DNA from: Halomonas nitroreducens
Lineage (GTDB): Bacteria; Pseudomonadota; Gammaproteobacteria; Pseudomonadales; Halomonadaceae
Direction of reading: 5' to 3'
Length of the DNA: 64,000 nt
Assembly (NCBI RefSeq): GCF_003966155.1
Contig: NZ_RXNS01000019.1
Location: forward strand, 25,175-89,174
Below the pieces are notes generated by a model. It was not told the DNA's origin and ran no database searches. It saw nothing but the letters and a program-made list of their open reading frames with translations. The stretch's first letter is position 1, and each line of letters starts with the position of its first letter. Made by a program: the position numbers and the translations under genes. Shown piece by piece: positions 1 to 8,084 of the stretch.

Positions 1-174
1 GGTAACTTCATCAACCATGAACTGCCGGGGCGGATCAGCGACCTCCCCTGGGCCATGGCGTTCCCCCACATGGGATCGGCGCCACGCAACCCCTCGGCGC
101 TCTACGAATTTGCCCTGGAAGGCGTGGTGCTGTTTGCGGTGCTCTGGTGGCTGTCGCGGCGGCTGGGGCGCCAG
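1..174 (+). pseudogene. lgt: lgt fragment (prolipoprotein diacylglyceryl transferase), both ends missing
   Basis: Lgt transfers diacylglycerol from phosphatidylglycerol to the lipobox cysteine of prolipoproteins in the inner membrane. Frame 1 from the first base reads [19 protein letters not shown], then [18 protein letters not shown], which are the conserved GNFINGE and PRHPSQLYE blocks of Lgt. The 5' part lies outside the window. After the helix ending LWWLSRR the reading leaves Lgt and enters a different gene around base 165-175, so about the last 70 residues (the final helices) are absent. Lgt is normally essential, so this is either a spare copy cut by a deletion or an assembly junction. 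Identity is confident; cause is not known. Confidence 0.8.
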
Positions 175-1134
175 ACGACTGGCCCAAGGGCCACTACCCG
201 CTGCCCGAGCGGGGCGACCTCATCGGGCAGGACGATACCGTCGAAGCGGGTGCCGAGGAGACGCTGCTCGACCTCGCCCGCGAGCATAATCTGGGGTACG
301 AGGAGATTCGTCGCGCCAATCCCGATGTCAGCGTCTGGATGCCCGGGGAGGGCACCGAGGTGGTGATCCCGGCGCAGCGCCTGCCGCCGCCGGTGCCCCG
401 CGAGGGCATCGTGATCAACCTCGCCGAACTCCGCCGCTACTACTACCCGGAGGTGGAGGAGGGGGGCACCGCGTGTCGAGACCTATCCCATCGGCATCGG
501 TCGTGATGGCTTCGACACTCCGCTCGGCAATACCGAGACCACCATGCGCATCGAGAACCCTGCCTGGTACCCGCCCGAGTCGGTGCGTCAGGAAGCGGTG
601 GCGCGCGGTGAGGAGGCCCCCGCGGTGGTCCCCCCGGTGCCGGACAACCCCCTCGGCGACGACGCGATCCTGCTCGGCTTCGATGGCTATCTGATCCACG
701 GCACCAACCGGCCGGACGGCATCGGCATGCGTGCCAGCCGAGGCTGCATCCGCATGTTCCCCGAGGACATCGAATCACTCTTCGCACGGGTCCCCGGCGG
801 CACCCAGGTCAACATCATCGATCAACCGATCAAGACCGGCTGGCACGCGGGCATGCCCTATGTGCAGGCCTACCAGCCGCTGGAAGTACAGGAGAACGGC
901 ATGGCGCAACTGCTGGAGGCATTGATGTTGCTGGGTCAGTCTGCCGATGGAGAATCCATGGCCCTCGACTATCAACAGCTGCGCGGCGTGCTGGATGTGC
1001 CCGATGGCCAGGTCATCGCCATCCGACCGGTGCCGGAACCCGAACCCGTGGTGGCCGATACGGAGAGCGAGACCGGCAGCATCAACGAACACCTGGGGGG
1101 CCAGCAGGGCTTTCTCGAAGCCCCTGAAGTGTGA
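165..1134 (+). pseudogene. L,D-transpeptidase (ErfK/YbiS/YcfS/YnhG family), start missing and frameshifted
   Basis: The family forms 3-3 peptidoglycan cross-links or attaches lipoproteins to peptidoglycan in the periplasm. From base 165 frame 3 gives [20 protein letters not shown] followed by a LysM-like stretch ([20 protein letters not shown]), then the family core. At about 460-475 the frame changes to frame 1, where VETYPIGIGRDGFDTPLG and the catalytic region resume. IHGTNRPDGIG and SRGCIRM carry the expected His and Cys. No signal peptide or start codon is present because the gene begins inside the lgt remnant. The frameshift lies in a G-rich run (GGAGGAGGGGGGCACC), so a sequencing slip cannot be excluded. 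The C-terminal part after 475 is intact and ends at 1134. Confidence 0.8.
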
Positions 1135-1270
1135 CGCCCCGGCAGCGAACTGCCGCCAATCGTAGGACGGTTGGTTCTCTTAACCGGCGGCCATGGCCTT
1201 CAGCAACGTGTTGGGCGAGCCTGGCGCGGTAACATGGAGCATGCCGCGAATGTCGCCGCGGTGAACGGCG

Positions 1271-1296
1271 AGGCACCTGAGACGTCTCAGGTGCCT
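1271..1296. terminator. perfect 26-bp palindrome between convergent genes
   Basis: The half AGGCACCTGAGAC is followed at once by its exact reverse complement, so the whole 26 bases form a perfect palindrome. It sits between the plus-strand transpeptidase remnant (ends 1134) and the minus-strand ccdA gene (ends 1323), the usual place for a bidirectional terminator. No T-run follows on either strand, so an operator or other role remains possible. Confidence 0.5.
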
Positions 1297-1322
1297 CTAC
1301 GCAAGCGGGCCGTTCGGTGCCG

Positions 1323-2045
1323 TCAGCCGATCGTGGCCAGGGCCGGGAACCAGTCCACCAGGATGCTGGAGAGCCGAGTCAGTGTGCCCGAGACGATCAG
1401 CAACCCCATGAGGATAAGGATCACGCCGGCGACCGGTCGGGCATAGGCACTCCACTTGCCGAGATGACCCCGGTAGTGGCTGAACTTGTTGAGCAGCAGG
1501 GTGCTGGCCAGGAAGGGCAGCGCCAGGCCCAGGGAGTAGGTCGCCAGGTAGAGCATGCCGGCCTGGGCGTTGGCGGTGGTCGAGGTGGCCATCAGGATCG
1601 CCCCCAGGATCGGGCCGATGCAGGGCGTCCAGCCGATGGCGAAGGAGATGCCGAAGAAAGTCGCCGCCATGGGGGAGCCTCCTCTCAGCTCCGGCGACCA
1701 CTGAAAGCTGCGCTGCAGGACGGGCAGTCGGAACACGCCCGTCATGAACAGGCCGAGCACGATGACGATGCTGCCGGTGATCCAGTTAAGCTCCTGGCGG
1801 TAGCCGCGAAGGAGCTGGCCGATACTGGTGACGCCCAGGCCCATCAGGATGAAGACCACGCTGAAGCCGAAGACGAAGAAGCTGCTGAGCAGCAACGCCT
1901 CGAAGCGCCGGTCCGTCTTGCCGGCACTGCCGCCGGTGACCACCGAGAGATAGGCGGGCAGCAATGGCAGGGTGCAGGGCGAGAAGAACGATAGCAGCCC
2001 GCCGAAGAGGGCGCCGATCAGGCCGATAGAGGAGAGCGTTTCCAC
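1323..2045 (-). CDS. ccdA: CcdA/DsbD-type cytochrome c biogenesis membrane protein
   Basis: CcdA-family proteins carry reducing equivalents from cytoplasmic thioredoxin across the inner membrane, to cytochrome c maturation or to periplasmic thiol proteins. The 240-residue protein has six hydrophobic segments. Near the N-terminus is LSFFSPCTLPLLPAYLS with the first redox cysteine, and about residue 142 is IGWTPCIGPILG with the second. This inverted repeat of a TM-Cys-Pro motif is diagnostic. The start is GTG at 2045, which gives the usual short N-terminal extension. It stands apart from the helical-bundle gene upstream by about 95 bases. Supply of electrons for cytochrome maturation or copper-related thiol chemistry in the neighbouring metal genes is inferred. 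Confidence 0.85.
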   Translation of the reverse strand: METLSSIGLIGALFGGLLSFFSPCTLPLLPAYLSVVTGGSAGKTDRRFEALLLSSFFVFGFSVVFILMGLGVTSIGQLLRGYRQELNWITGSIVIVLGLFMTGVFRLPVLQRSFQWSPELRGGSPMAATFFGISFAIGWTPCIGPILGAILMATSTTANAQAGMLYLATYSLGLALPFLASTLLLNKFSHYRGHLGKWSAYARPVAGVILILMGLLIVSGTLTRLSSILVDWFPALATIG

Positions 2046-2139
2046 GGGGACAGTCTACCTGAAGTGTATGGATGTCTGGCCGTTGGCCGCCGGGGGCCGG
2101 CCAGGGAGGCATGGACGGTGCCTGCTGGCCGGGCCATGC

Positions 2140-2598
2140 CTAGAGGTCCCGGGCGCGATTGGCCTGCTGGACGAGCCGCATCGCCTCGTGCTCCTCCATC
2201 TTCAGCAACTGCTGGATCAAGGTGCGTGCCTCGGGAATCTCGGCGCGGCCTTCCAGATAACGATACAGCTCGATGGCCTGATCATGGAAGGCGAACACCT
2301 CACGACAGATCTCGTCGAAACCCATTTCGGCGTAGGGCAGGTCACACTCCCGATGGGCAGAGATGGGGGTGTGGGACAGGTAGTCATAGACCCAGGTATG
2401 CAGAGCCTTCGGGTCGGCCTGCCGTTCGAAGCTTGCCACGGTGCTTTCCAGGCTCGCCTCATGGGCGGCAAGGTACTGAAGCAATGCCCTGGCACGGGGC
2501 TCCTCCTGCCGGTCGGCGCAGTGCCGCAGGCACTTGGCCAGGAAGCCATGGAGCTCCCGGGTCCAGTCGATGAGATCCTGGAAGGTTTCGACATGCAT
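2140..2598 (-). CDS. ferritin-like four-helix-bundle protein, function unknown
   Basis: I do not recognise a named family. The 152-residue soluble protein is almost entirely predicted helix. It contains spaced Glu/His pairs of the kind that bind metal in ferritin-like or haemerythrin-like bundles: HGFLAKCLRHC near residue 16, YLAAHEASLE near 43, FAFHDQAIELY near 104 and KMEEHEAMRL near 133. The last is an ExxHE-type pattern. There is no signal peptide, so it should be cytoplasmic. It lies between ccdA and a CDF exporter remnant at the edge of a copper-resistance region, which would suit a metal- or redox-handling protein, but that is inference. Confidence 0.55.
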   Translation of the reverse strand: MHVETFQDLIDWTRELHGFLAKCLRHCADRQEEPRARALLQYLAAHEASLESTVASFERQADPKALHTWVYDYLSHTPISAHRECDLPYAEMGFDEICREVFAFHDQAIELYRYLEGRAEIPEARTLIQQLLKMEEHEAMRLVQQANRARDL

Positions 2599-2736
2599 AC
2601 TGCGTCCTCGTGGTTCAAGGGAAGATGCCTGCCCTCAAGGACAGGATATCGGTAATGATGGTGGCGTGTCTCCGCGCGAGTTTCGGTGTCGAGCGGATAA
2701 CGGTTCCAGCTGGCTCAGCGCATGGTATGCCTCACT

Positions 2737-2955
2737 TCAATCGGCTGGCCGTTGGGTAACCCGGGAGGCGAGAACGGCTACCGGGAGGCCTCCCACGGCG
2801 GAGAAGCTGTGGAAGGCGTCCGAGAGCACGGCAATGGAGCCGGTCCAGAGGCCGATGCCCAGCTCGATCACGGTCAACCAGGCCGAGATGGCCATGCCAC
2901 GCCCCTTCAGGGGCAGATGGCCCGCATGAGCGTGGCCTGTCGTGGCACTTTTCAA
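2737..2955 (-). pseudogene. cation diffusion facilitator (CDF) exporter, C-terminally truncated
   Basis: CDF proteins exchange cytoplasmic divalent metals (Zn, Co, Fe) for protons. The 72-residue fragment starts MKSATTGHAHAGH and continues ISAWLTVIELGIGLWTGSIA, then VLSDAFHSFSAVGG. This is the first CDF helix pair with the HxxxD-type metal site region (LSDAFHS). A complete CDF protein is about 300 residues; here the reading stops at TQRPAD, just where the linker to the third helix should begin, and no continuation is visible in any frame down to 2600. The rest has been deleted. Confidence 0.7.
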
Positions 2956-3055
2956 GGCCGCCTCCTGTCACATGCCACAGTCTGGTGAGACCTCGCGCCA
3001 CCGCCGCCCGGGAATTGGCGCGCTAGCTGAAGCGTGCCTTGGGGGTGCTGCGGGT

Positions 3056-4135
3056 TCACCGGGAGCGCGAATCGCTGAGCGATATCTGGTGACCGATGCC
3101 CTCCAGTTCCACCGCCTGGAGTACCTCGAGGGAATCTGGGTCGAGGATCCACATCCGGGGCTCTTCCCGGCTGGTAACCAGCACCCGACCATCGGTGGGC
3201 GCCACGGCGAGATGGTAGGGGGCCGGCGCCAGCTCGGCGGCATGCCGTGCGCCATCCTCGAGGGATATCCTGACGAGGCGGTTATCGCCCTGACTCGTCA
3301 CATAGAGTCTCCGGCCATCCGGGCTCAGGTCGATGCCGTGAGGCGCCGTGCCGATCTCATAATCGTCCGCCACACTGCCTGTCGTCAGATCCACCGCCAG
3401 GACGCTTCCCCCGGCATCATCGTTGACGTAGAGGGTTTTGCCGTCCTTCGAGAGCACCATGTGTTCGGGGTTCCCGCCGACGCGGATATTGCGTTGCACG
3501 AACCAGTGCTGGGGATCGACCTCGCTGATGGTGCCGTTACCGGCGTTGCTGACCAGTATGCTACCCCCCTCCTCGTGCTGAACCAGGTAGTTCGGGTTCG
3601 GCCCCGTGGCCAAGGAGGCGATCACCTGGCCGCTTTCCAGCGACACCACGCTGATGCCTCCGCCGGTGGGATGGGTCGAGACCGCATGGCTTCCATCGCG
3701 TGTAACCAGCACATGATGCACGGGCCCTGGCACCTCCAGTGTCCTGATGATTCGGCTCGTGGCCGTGTCGGCGACGTAAAGCAGGCCGGTACTCGCGGCC
3801 TTCGTGGAAGCTGTGCCGCCGTCGCCATGATGGGAGGCGTGCTCGTCTTCCGTCACCCCCTCGGGACGAGCGATCTCGCTACCGGCATCATGAGGGGAAA
3901 GGCTCCCCACGATGAGTTGTCGTCCGTCAGGCGTAAGGGCGGAGCCGTGTGTATTGATCGTATCGACTACGGTCGATACCACCTCCTGATGCTCCAGGTC
4001 GATGATGGCTACGGCATCTGCCGTCCCCATCGGCACGAATGCTCGGTCGCTCGCCGCCATGCCGGTCGTCGAGGCTCCGAGGGCGATGCCGGCAATGAGA
4101 CTAGCCAGCCAAGGTCTGTGCAGAGAGTTCTTCAT
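3056..4135 (-). CDS. secreted YVTN-type beta-propeller protein
   Basis: The protein is a seven-blade-type beta-propeller of about 359 residues, built from repeats such as GTADAVAIIDLEHQEV, LLYVADTATSRIIRTLEVPG, GGSILVSNAGNGTISEVD, KTLYVNDDAGGSVLAVDLTT and RRLYVTSQGDNRLVRISL. These match the YVTN/YncE and cytochrome d1-like propeller family, but there is no haem motif. The ATG at 4135 is preferred because GAGG lies 11 bases upstream and it opens a clear Sec signal peptide (MKNSLHRPWLASLIAGIALG, cleavage near GMAA). A His-rich loop (EDEHASHHGDGG) could bind metal. A monohaem cytochrome gene lies 150 bases upstream on the same strand, which suggests a shared periplasmic redox or metal role. Confidence 0.7.
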   Translation of the reverse strand: MKNSLHRPWLASLIAGIALGASTTGMAASDRAFVPMGTADAVAIIDLEHQEVVSTVVDTINTHGSALTPDGRQLIVGSLSPHDAGSEIARPEGVTEDEHASHHGDGGTASTKAASTGLLYVADTATSRIIRTLEVPGPVHHVLVTRDGSHAVSTHPTGGGISVVSLESGQVIASLATGPNPNYLVQHEEGGSILVSNAGNGTISEVDPQHWFVQRNIRVGGNPEHMVLSKDGKTLYVNDDAGGSVLAVDLTTGSVADDYEIGTAPHGIDLSPDGRRLYVTSQGDNRLVRISLEDGARHAAELAPAPYHLAVAPTDGRVLVTSREEPRMWILDPDSLEVLQAVELEGIGHQISLSDSRSR

Positions 4136-4284
4136 GAGATGCATGTCCTCGGTGTTGAGGTGTCGCAGGGGCATGGGTGACCGCCGGCAGACGGTCGGGA
4201 TGTCTTGGAGATCGTCAAGGAGACCGTGACCGTCGGGAGACGCAGCGACCACGGGGGCTCCTCATGCGGCGCATCGATGTGGAG

Positions 4285-4965
4285 CTAGTGATCATCTTCG
4301 GTTGCCTGTTCATGCTCTCCCTCGGGCATATGGTCACCCATGGCCTCATGCGCGTCGCCGTGGGCATGCTCGCGGGGAGCTTCGCTTGGCTGGAGCTGAT
4401 GGGGGTGGCGCATGTTCAGTGCCTCCGGGGGTTCAAGCGTGACTCGGATGAAGGGACTCCCTACTGCTTGATGACAGGCGTTGCAGACCTGGACCGTCTG
4501 CTCGAGCGCCTGGCCGAACATTTCCCGGTCATTATCCTCGATGTATTCCGCGAGTTTGTTCAGAGGTCCCGACATGTAGTTGTCGAGCAGGGCGCCGTTC
4601 TGGGGATCGAAGCGCTGCATCCGCTCGATGATCTGTTGCATCGTCAATAATTCGTGATTGGCCACGGCCCAGTCGCCGGCATCGCCGGCTCGGTGCATGA
4701 CATGAAAACGCTCGGCGAAATCCGGCATGATCATGATCATGTCGGGCTGCAGTCTCTCCAGGCTCGCCTCGACTCTGGCCAGCTCTTCCTCGAGAGTGGC
4801 GACGCGCTGCTCGAGGGGCTTTGGCTCGGAAGACGCCGACGAGGATGTCTCACCAGTCTCCTGTCGAGCGGGATCATGATCCTCGTTCGCCACGGTGGCG
4901 ACTGGAAGGAAGAGCATCACCAGCAATATGGTCATGTCGAGCCGATGGCCCCGATCGTTTGTCAT
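4285..4965 (-). CDS. periplasmic monohaem c-type cytochrome with His-rich tail
   Basis: The 226-residue protein opens with a signal peptide (MTILLVMLFLPVATVANE). It has a Glu-rich coiled segment (LEQRVATLEEELARVEASLE), then a helical bundle and one haem-binding motif, C161-N-A-C164-H165, in VQVCNACHQAVGSPFIRV. The motif near the end of a helical bundle resembles cytochrome c-prime/c556 proteins. The C-terminus is very His/Glu/Met-rich (EHAHGDAHEAMGDHMPEGEH), a likely metal-binding tail. The ATG at 4965 is chosen because GGAGAGGACA precedes it. The upstream partner of the beta-propeller gene; both are exported, and electron transfer or metal sensing in the periplasm is inferred. Confidence 0.75.
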   Translation of the reverse strand: MTNDRGHRLDMTILLVMLFLPVATVANEDHDPARQETGETSSSASSEPKPLEQRVATLEEELARVEASLERLQPDMIMIMPDFAERFHVMHRAGDAGDWAVANHELLTMQQIIERMQRFDPQNGALLDNYMSGPLNKLAEYIEDNDREMFGQALEQTVQVCNACHQAVGSPFIRVTLEPPEALNMRHPHQLQPSEAPREHAHGDAHEAMGDHMPEGEHEQATEDDH

Positions 4966-5091
4966 TGTCCTGTCCTCTCCGGTGCAGTGCCCGGGCACTG
5001 TCCAGGCCCAGGTGCGGGGTATAAGCGTCTAGAAAGATCAAGCGCACAAATGCTGCTAGTGTCGCCGATTGGGCTTATCGGACAGGGGGGC

Positions 5092-5505
5092 TCAGGGACG
5101 CAGGCGCTGCGTCAGCAGGAAGAGAGGAAGACAGGCAGTATGGCCTGGACGAGATGGCTTGATGGATACCGTCGTGATCGGACGAGGGCAGGGGAGCGTG
5201 ATGCTGATGGCGGGACCACTATCGCCTTGGGGCTCCTGGCGCTTGCCGTGGGCCAGCCTCCAGCCCGAGGCGACAGGGCCTTCATCGTGCTGGCAGTGAT
5301 GGTCGCTTCGCTCCCCGACATCGGCCACGGTCGTGGCGGGAACGTTGTGCCGGACGACGCCGGCCGGGTCTATCGGCTCCATGGCAGCCAGGGTGTGCCC
5401 GCTCAGCAGCACGGCCAAGAGTACTGCCAACCCCACCAACGCGACCCTGATCCCCTTCAGGGACAGGAGAGGTCGGACATGGGGCGATGTGGAGCGCTGA
5501 TACAT
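5092..5505 (-). CDS. small exported protein, unknown function
   Basis: I do not recognise this protein. With the ATG at 5505 it has 137 residues: a basic N-terminus, one hydrophobic segment (VALVGLAVLLAVLLSGHTLA) that reads as a signal peptide or anchor, and a polar remainder with isolated Cys and His (SDHHCQHDEGP, AISITLPCPRP). The C-terminal half is low in secondary-structure signal and the gene may be partly degenerate. It lies upstream of the cytochrome gene on the same strand, 126 bases away. Coding status is probable rather than certain. Confidence 0.4.
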   Translation of the reverse strand: MYQRSTSPHVRPLLSLKGIRVALVGLAVLLAVLLSGHTLAAMEPIDPAGVVRHNVPATTVADVGERSDHHCQHDEGPVASGWRLAHGKRQEPQGDSGPAISITLPCPRPITTVSIKPSRPGHTACLPLFLLTQRLRP

Positions 5506-5574
5506 GGATGGCAATTCCTGAGGCAAGAAGCAAGATGCCACCTTCAACAATAGACCACGGGCATGACTTCCGGC

Positions 5575-5588
5575 TTGACCCCTGTCAA
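5575..5588. promoter_or_regulatory. 14-bp inverted repeat TTGAC-N4-GTCAA
   Basis: TTGACCCCTGTCAA is a perfect inverted repeat with a four-base spacer. It lies between the start of the small exported protein (5505, minus strand) and the HMA-like pseudogene (plus strand). Each arm also resembles a -35 hexamer, so it may be a metal-regulator operator shared by divergent transcripts. No matching -10 element is evident, and confidence is low. Confidence 0.25.
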
Positions 5589-5591
5589 TCT

Positions 5592-5811
5592 GGCATCACC
5601 CGGGTGACGTTCGGTGACAAGCCACACTGCCTCGATCTCGCCTACGAAGCCTCACGCCATTGCCTCGACTGCATCGAGGTATCCTGACAGTCATGGGCAC
5701 GAGATATGCCACGACTGGTGGATGCCCTTCAAGGAAGGGAAAGAGCGCTTTGTCGATCAGATTATCCAGAACCAGGCCTGCCATGAGCCCTGGCGCTGTC
5801 ATGGCGGTCCA
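5592..5811 (+). pseudogene. decayed paralogue of the HMA-like protein encoded at 15197-15535
   Basis: Two plus-strand frames together resemble the C-terminal two thirds of the intact 112-residue protein encoded at 15197-15535. First comes RVTFGDKPHC..AYEASRHCLDCIE (compare RVTYDTDKNR..AYDASRLCIDQIE). After a frame change near 5688 comes HDWWMPFKEGKERFVDQ..EPWRCH (compare HGWWTRFKEDHYRFIDQ..EPWSCH). About 45 N-terminal residues are missing and a stop codon (TGA after IEVS) interrupts the reading. This is a frameshifted remnant. It sits far from any P-type ATPase and points the opposite way from its neighbours, so a duplication or rearrangement brought it here. Confidence 0.75.
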
Positions 5812-5892
5812 TCCGGAACGGTAGGACGAACACCGTCTGACCGGCGCCGGGGTCGGCGTGAGCCCGCACAGGTGTATCGATGTCACCGTGTC

Positions 5893-6987
5893 TCACTGGC
5901 GCCGAAAAATGACCCATGCTGCACCATAGAGCGGGAGACCGATCAGGACCAGTGCCAGCATATGTGGCCAGAGAATGTCGACCCCCGTGCCCTTGAGGAA
6001 TATCCCCAGGGTGATGTCCAGGTAATGGCGCAGCGGGCTGACCAGCGATAGCTCCTGGAGCAGGCGCGGCATGCTCTCCACCGGCACGATGGTCCCCGAC
6101 AGGAACATCAGCGGAAAGAGCCCGAAGAAGGTCAACAACAGGGCCTGCTGTAACGTGCGGGAGATGGCAGCGACGAGGACGCCGAGGCCGATGGCGCTGA
6201 TCAGGAACAGGGCGGTGAGGGCAAAGAACAGCGGCAGGCTACCTCGCACGGGAACGCCGAACCAGCCGACCAGCGCGAGGCTCGGGAACAATGCCGCCAG
6301 CCCGACCAGCAGGGTCGGTACCGTCTTGGCGACGAACAGCTCACCGGTGCTCACGGGCGTGACCATCAGCTGCTCGATGGTACCGGCTTCCTTCTCACGC
6401 ACGATCGATGCCGCCGGGTGGGCGACGCCGACCATCAGTCCCGCCAGGGCGATCATCGATAGCACCACGAAACTGACGTTGGTCACAGCCGGGTTGTACC
6501 AGATGCGCAGCTGGGGGGGCACCCGCGGCGTCGGCGAATCGGACAAGGCCGCCCATTGACGCTGGAACGCTTCCACCGTCTGCAGCGCATAGCCCCGAGC
6601 GACGGCGGCGGTATTGGCATTGCTGCCATCCACCAGCAACTGCAGTCGCTGCTCGTCGCCTTCGAGCAGATGGCCGGCGAAACCGTTGCCGATCACCAGC
6701 ACCGCGCGTGCCTGGCCGCGCTCCAGGTATTCTGCCGCGGTCGACGCCTCATTCAGCTGTGCCACCAGGCGGAAGTTGCCGCTCTCGGTGAAGGCCCGGA
6801 CCAGGCTGCGGCTTGCCGGGGAGTGGTCGGCATCGGCGACCACCAGGGGCAGGTCGTGCATGTCGAGTGCCAGGGCATAGGCGCAGATGATGACCTCGAC
6901 GGTGTAGAGCCAGAGGATCAGGAACAGCACCACGCGGTCCCGTGTAAACTGAATCCACTCCTTGTGCAGCAGGCTCAGCAGTCGCAT
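5893..6987 (-). CDS. ABC-2 type transporter permease (YbhR-like)
   Basis: This is an inner-membrane permease of an ABC exporter, 364 residues. It has one N-terminal helix (VVLFLILWLYTVEVIICAY), a large periplasmic domain of about 150 residues, then five or more C-terminal helices, with the ABC-2 signature region IVREKEAGTIEQLMVTPVST near residue 200. The ATG at 6987 overlaps the stop of the preceding permease gene (TGATG), so translation is coupled. It is the last gene of the four-gene unit 10737-5893: adaptor, double ATPase, permease 1, permease 2. This is the YbhGFSR-type layout, which in enteric bacteria exports drugs or cations. The substrate here is not known. Confidence 0.85.
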   Translation of the reverse strand: MRLLSLLHKEWIQFTRDRVVLFLILWLYTVEVIICAYALALDMHDLPLVVADADHSPASRSLVRAFTESGNFRLVAQLNEASTAAEYLERGQARAVLVIGNGFAGHLLEGDEQRLQLLVDGSNANTAAVARGYALQTVEAFQRQWAALSDSPTPRVPPQLRIWYNPAVTNVSFVVLSMIALAGLMVGVAHPAASIVREKEAGTIEQLMVTPVSTGELFVAKTVPTLLVGLAALFPSLALVGWFGVPVRGSLPLFFALTALFLISAIGLGVLVAAISRTLQQALLLTFFGLFPLMFLSGTIVPVESMPRLLQELSLVSPLRHYLDITLGIFLKGTGVDILWPHMLALVLIGLPLYGAAWVIFRRQ

Positions 6988-8084
6988 CAGGCCACCTTCT
7001 TCTTGAGCCGCCAGGCGGCCAGCGCGAGGATCAGCAGGGTATAGACGGCCACGACGGCGATGCTGGGCCAGAGTATCTCGACCCCGACCCCCTTCAGAAC
7101 CACGCCTCGCGCGATATCGACGAAGTAGCGGCCGGGAAAGAGCAGCGTGTAAAGCTGCAGCAGGTAGGGCATGGTGAAGATCGGGAACAGCATGCCGGAG
7201 AACAGGAAGGAGGGCATCAGGGTGATGATCAGCACGGCCAGCATTGCCACCAGCTGCGTACGGGTCACCGCCGAGACCAGCAACCCGATGCCCAGGGTGC
7301 AGAGCACGTACAGCAGGGAGACCGCCAGCAGCACGCCAGGGCTGCCGTGAAACGGGACCCCGAACCACAGCAGTCCTGCGATGATCACCATGGCCATCTG
7401 TACACAGGCGATGGCGCCATATGGCACCAGCTTGCCGCACAGAAACTCGGCAGCCGACAGCGGTGAGGCATAGATCTGCTGGATGGTGCCGGTTTCCTTC
7501 TCCCGCACCAGGGCGAGCGCTGTGAGCAGCGGCGGGAAGGCCATCAGGATGACGGCATAGAGGGCGGGCACCACGGTGTGCACGCTGCTCAGGGAGGGGT
7601 TGAACCAGACGCGGGTGTCCAGGGACAGCAGCGAGGCAGGGCTATCTCGACCAAAGCCCCGGGTCACAGCCAGCGCGCGTTGGCTGACGAGGGTGGCGGT
7701 GGCCGAATAACTGCCGTCCACCAGCAGCTGCACCGGACTCGCCTCCCCACGGGCCAGTCGGCGCTGGAAGCCAGCGGGAATGACCAGTACCAGCCGAGCC
7801 TCGCCGCCTTGCAATGTGCTCTCCACCTCATGGTAGTGGCGAAGCCGGGCCGTCAGACGGAAAGCGTCGCTGGCGGTGAAGGCCTGTTGCAGCTGGCGAC
7901 TGGCGGGGCTGTGATCCTCGTCCAGTACGCCCAGCGCGATGTCGTCGACATCGAGGGTGATGGCATAGCCGAACAGCAAGAGCAGGACCAGGGGCATCAT
8001 CAGGGCCACGCCGAGCGTGATCGGATCCCGAAGCACTTCGCGGGTTTCCTTGGTCGCCACGGCGGCGATGCGTTTTGCTTTCAT
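6987..8084 (-). CDS. ABC-2 type transporter permease (YbhS-like)
   Basis: The paralogous partner of the next gene, 365 residues, with the same architecture: first helix LGVALMMPLVLLLLFGYAIT, periplasmic domain with DEDHSPASRQLQQAF, then the ABC-2 core with LVREKETGTIQQIYASPLS and four further helices. The two permeases share the pattern D-DHSPASR in the periplasmic domain, so they arose by duplication. The ATG at 8084 overlaps the ATPase stop (ATGA). The two are expected to form the membrane heterodimer powered by the double ATPase. Confidence 0.85.
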   Translation of the reverse strand: MKAKRIAAVATKETREVLRDPITLGVALMMPLVLLLLFGYAITLDVDDIALGVLDEDHSPASRQLQQAFTASDAFRLTARLRHYHEVESTLQGGEARLVLVIPAGFQRRLARGEASPVQLLVDGSYSATATLVSQRALAVTRGFGRDSPASLLSLDTRVWFNPSLSSVHTVVPALYAVILMAFPPLLTALALVREKETGTIQQIYASPLSAAEFLCGKLVPYGAIACVQMAMVIIAGLLWFGVPFHGSPGVLLAVSLLYVLCTLGIGLLVSAVTRTQLVAMLAVLIITLMPSFLFSGMLFPIFTMPYLLQLYTLLFPGRYFVDIARGVVLKGVGVEILWPSIAVVAVYTLLILALAAWRLKKKVA

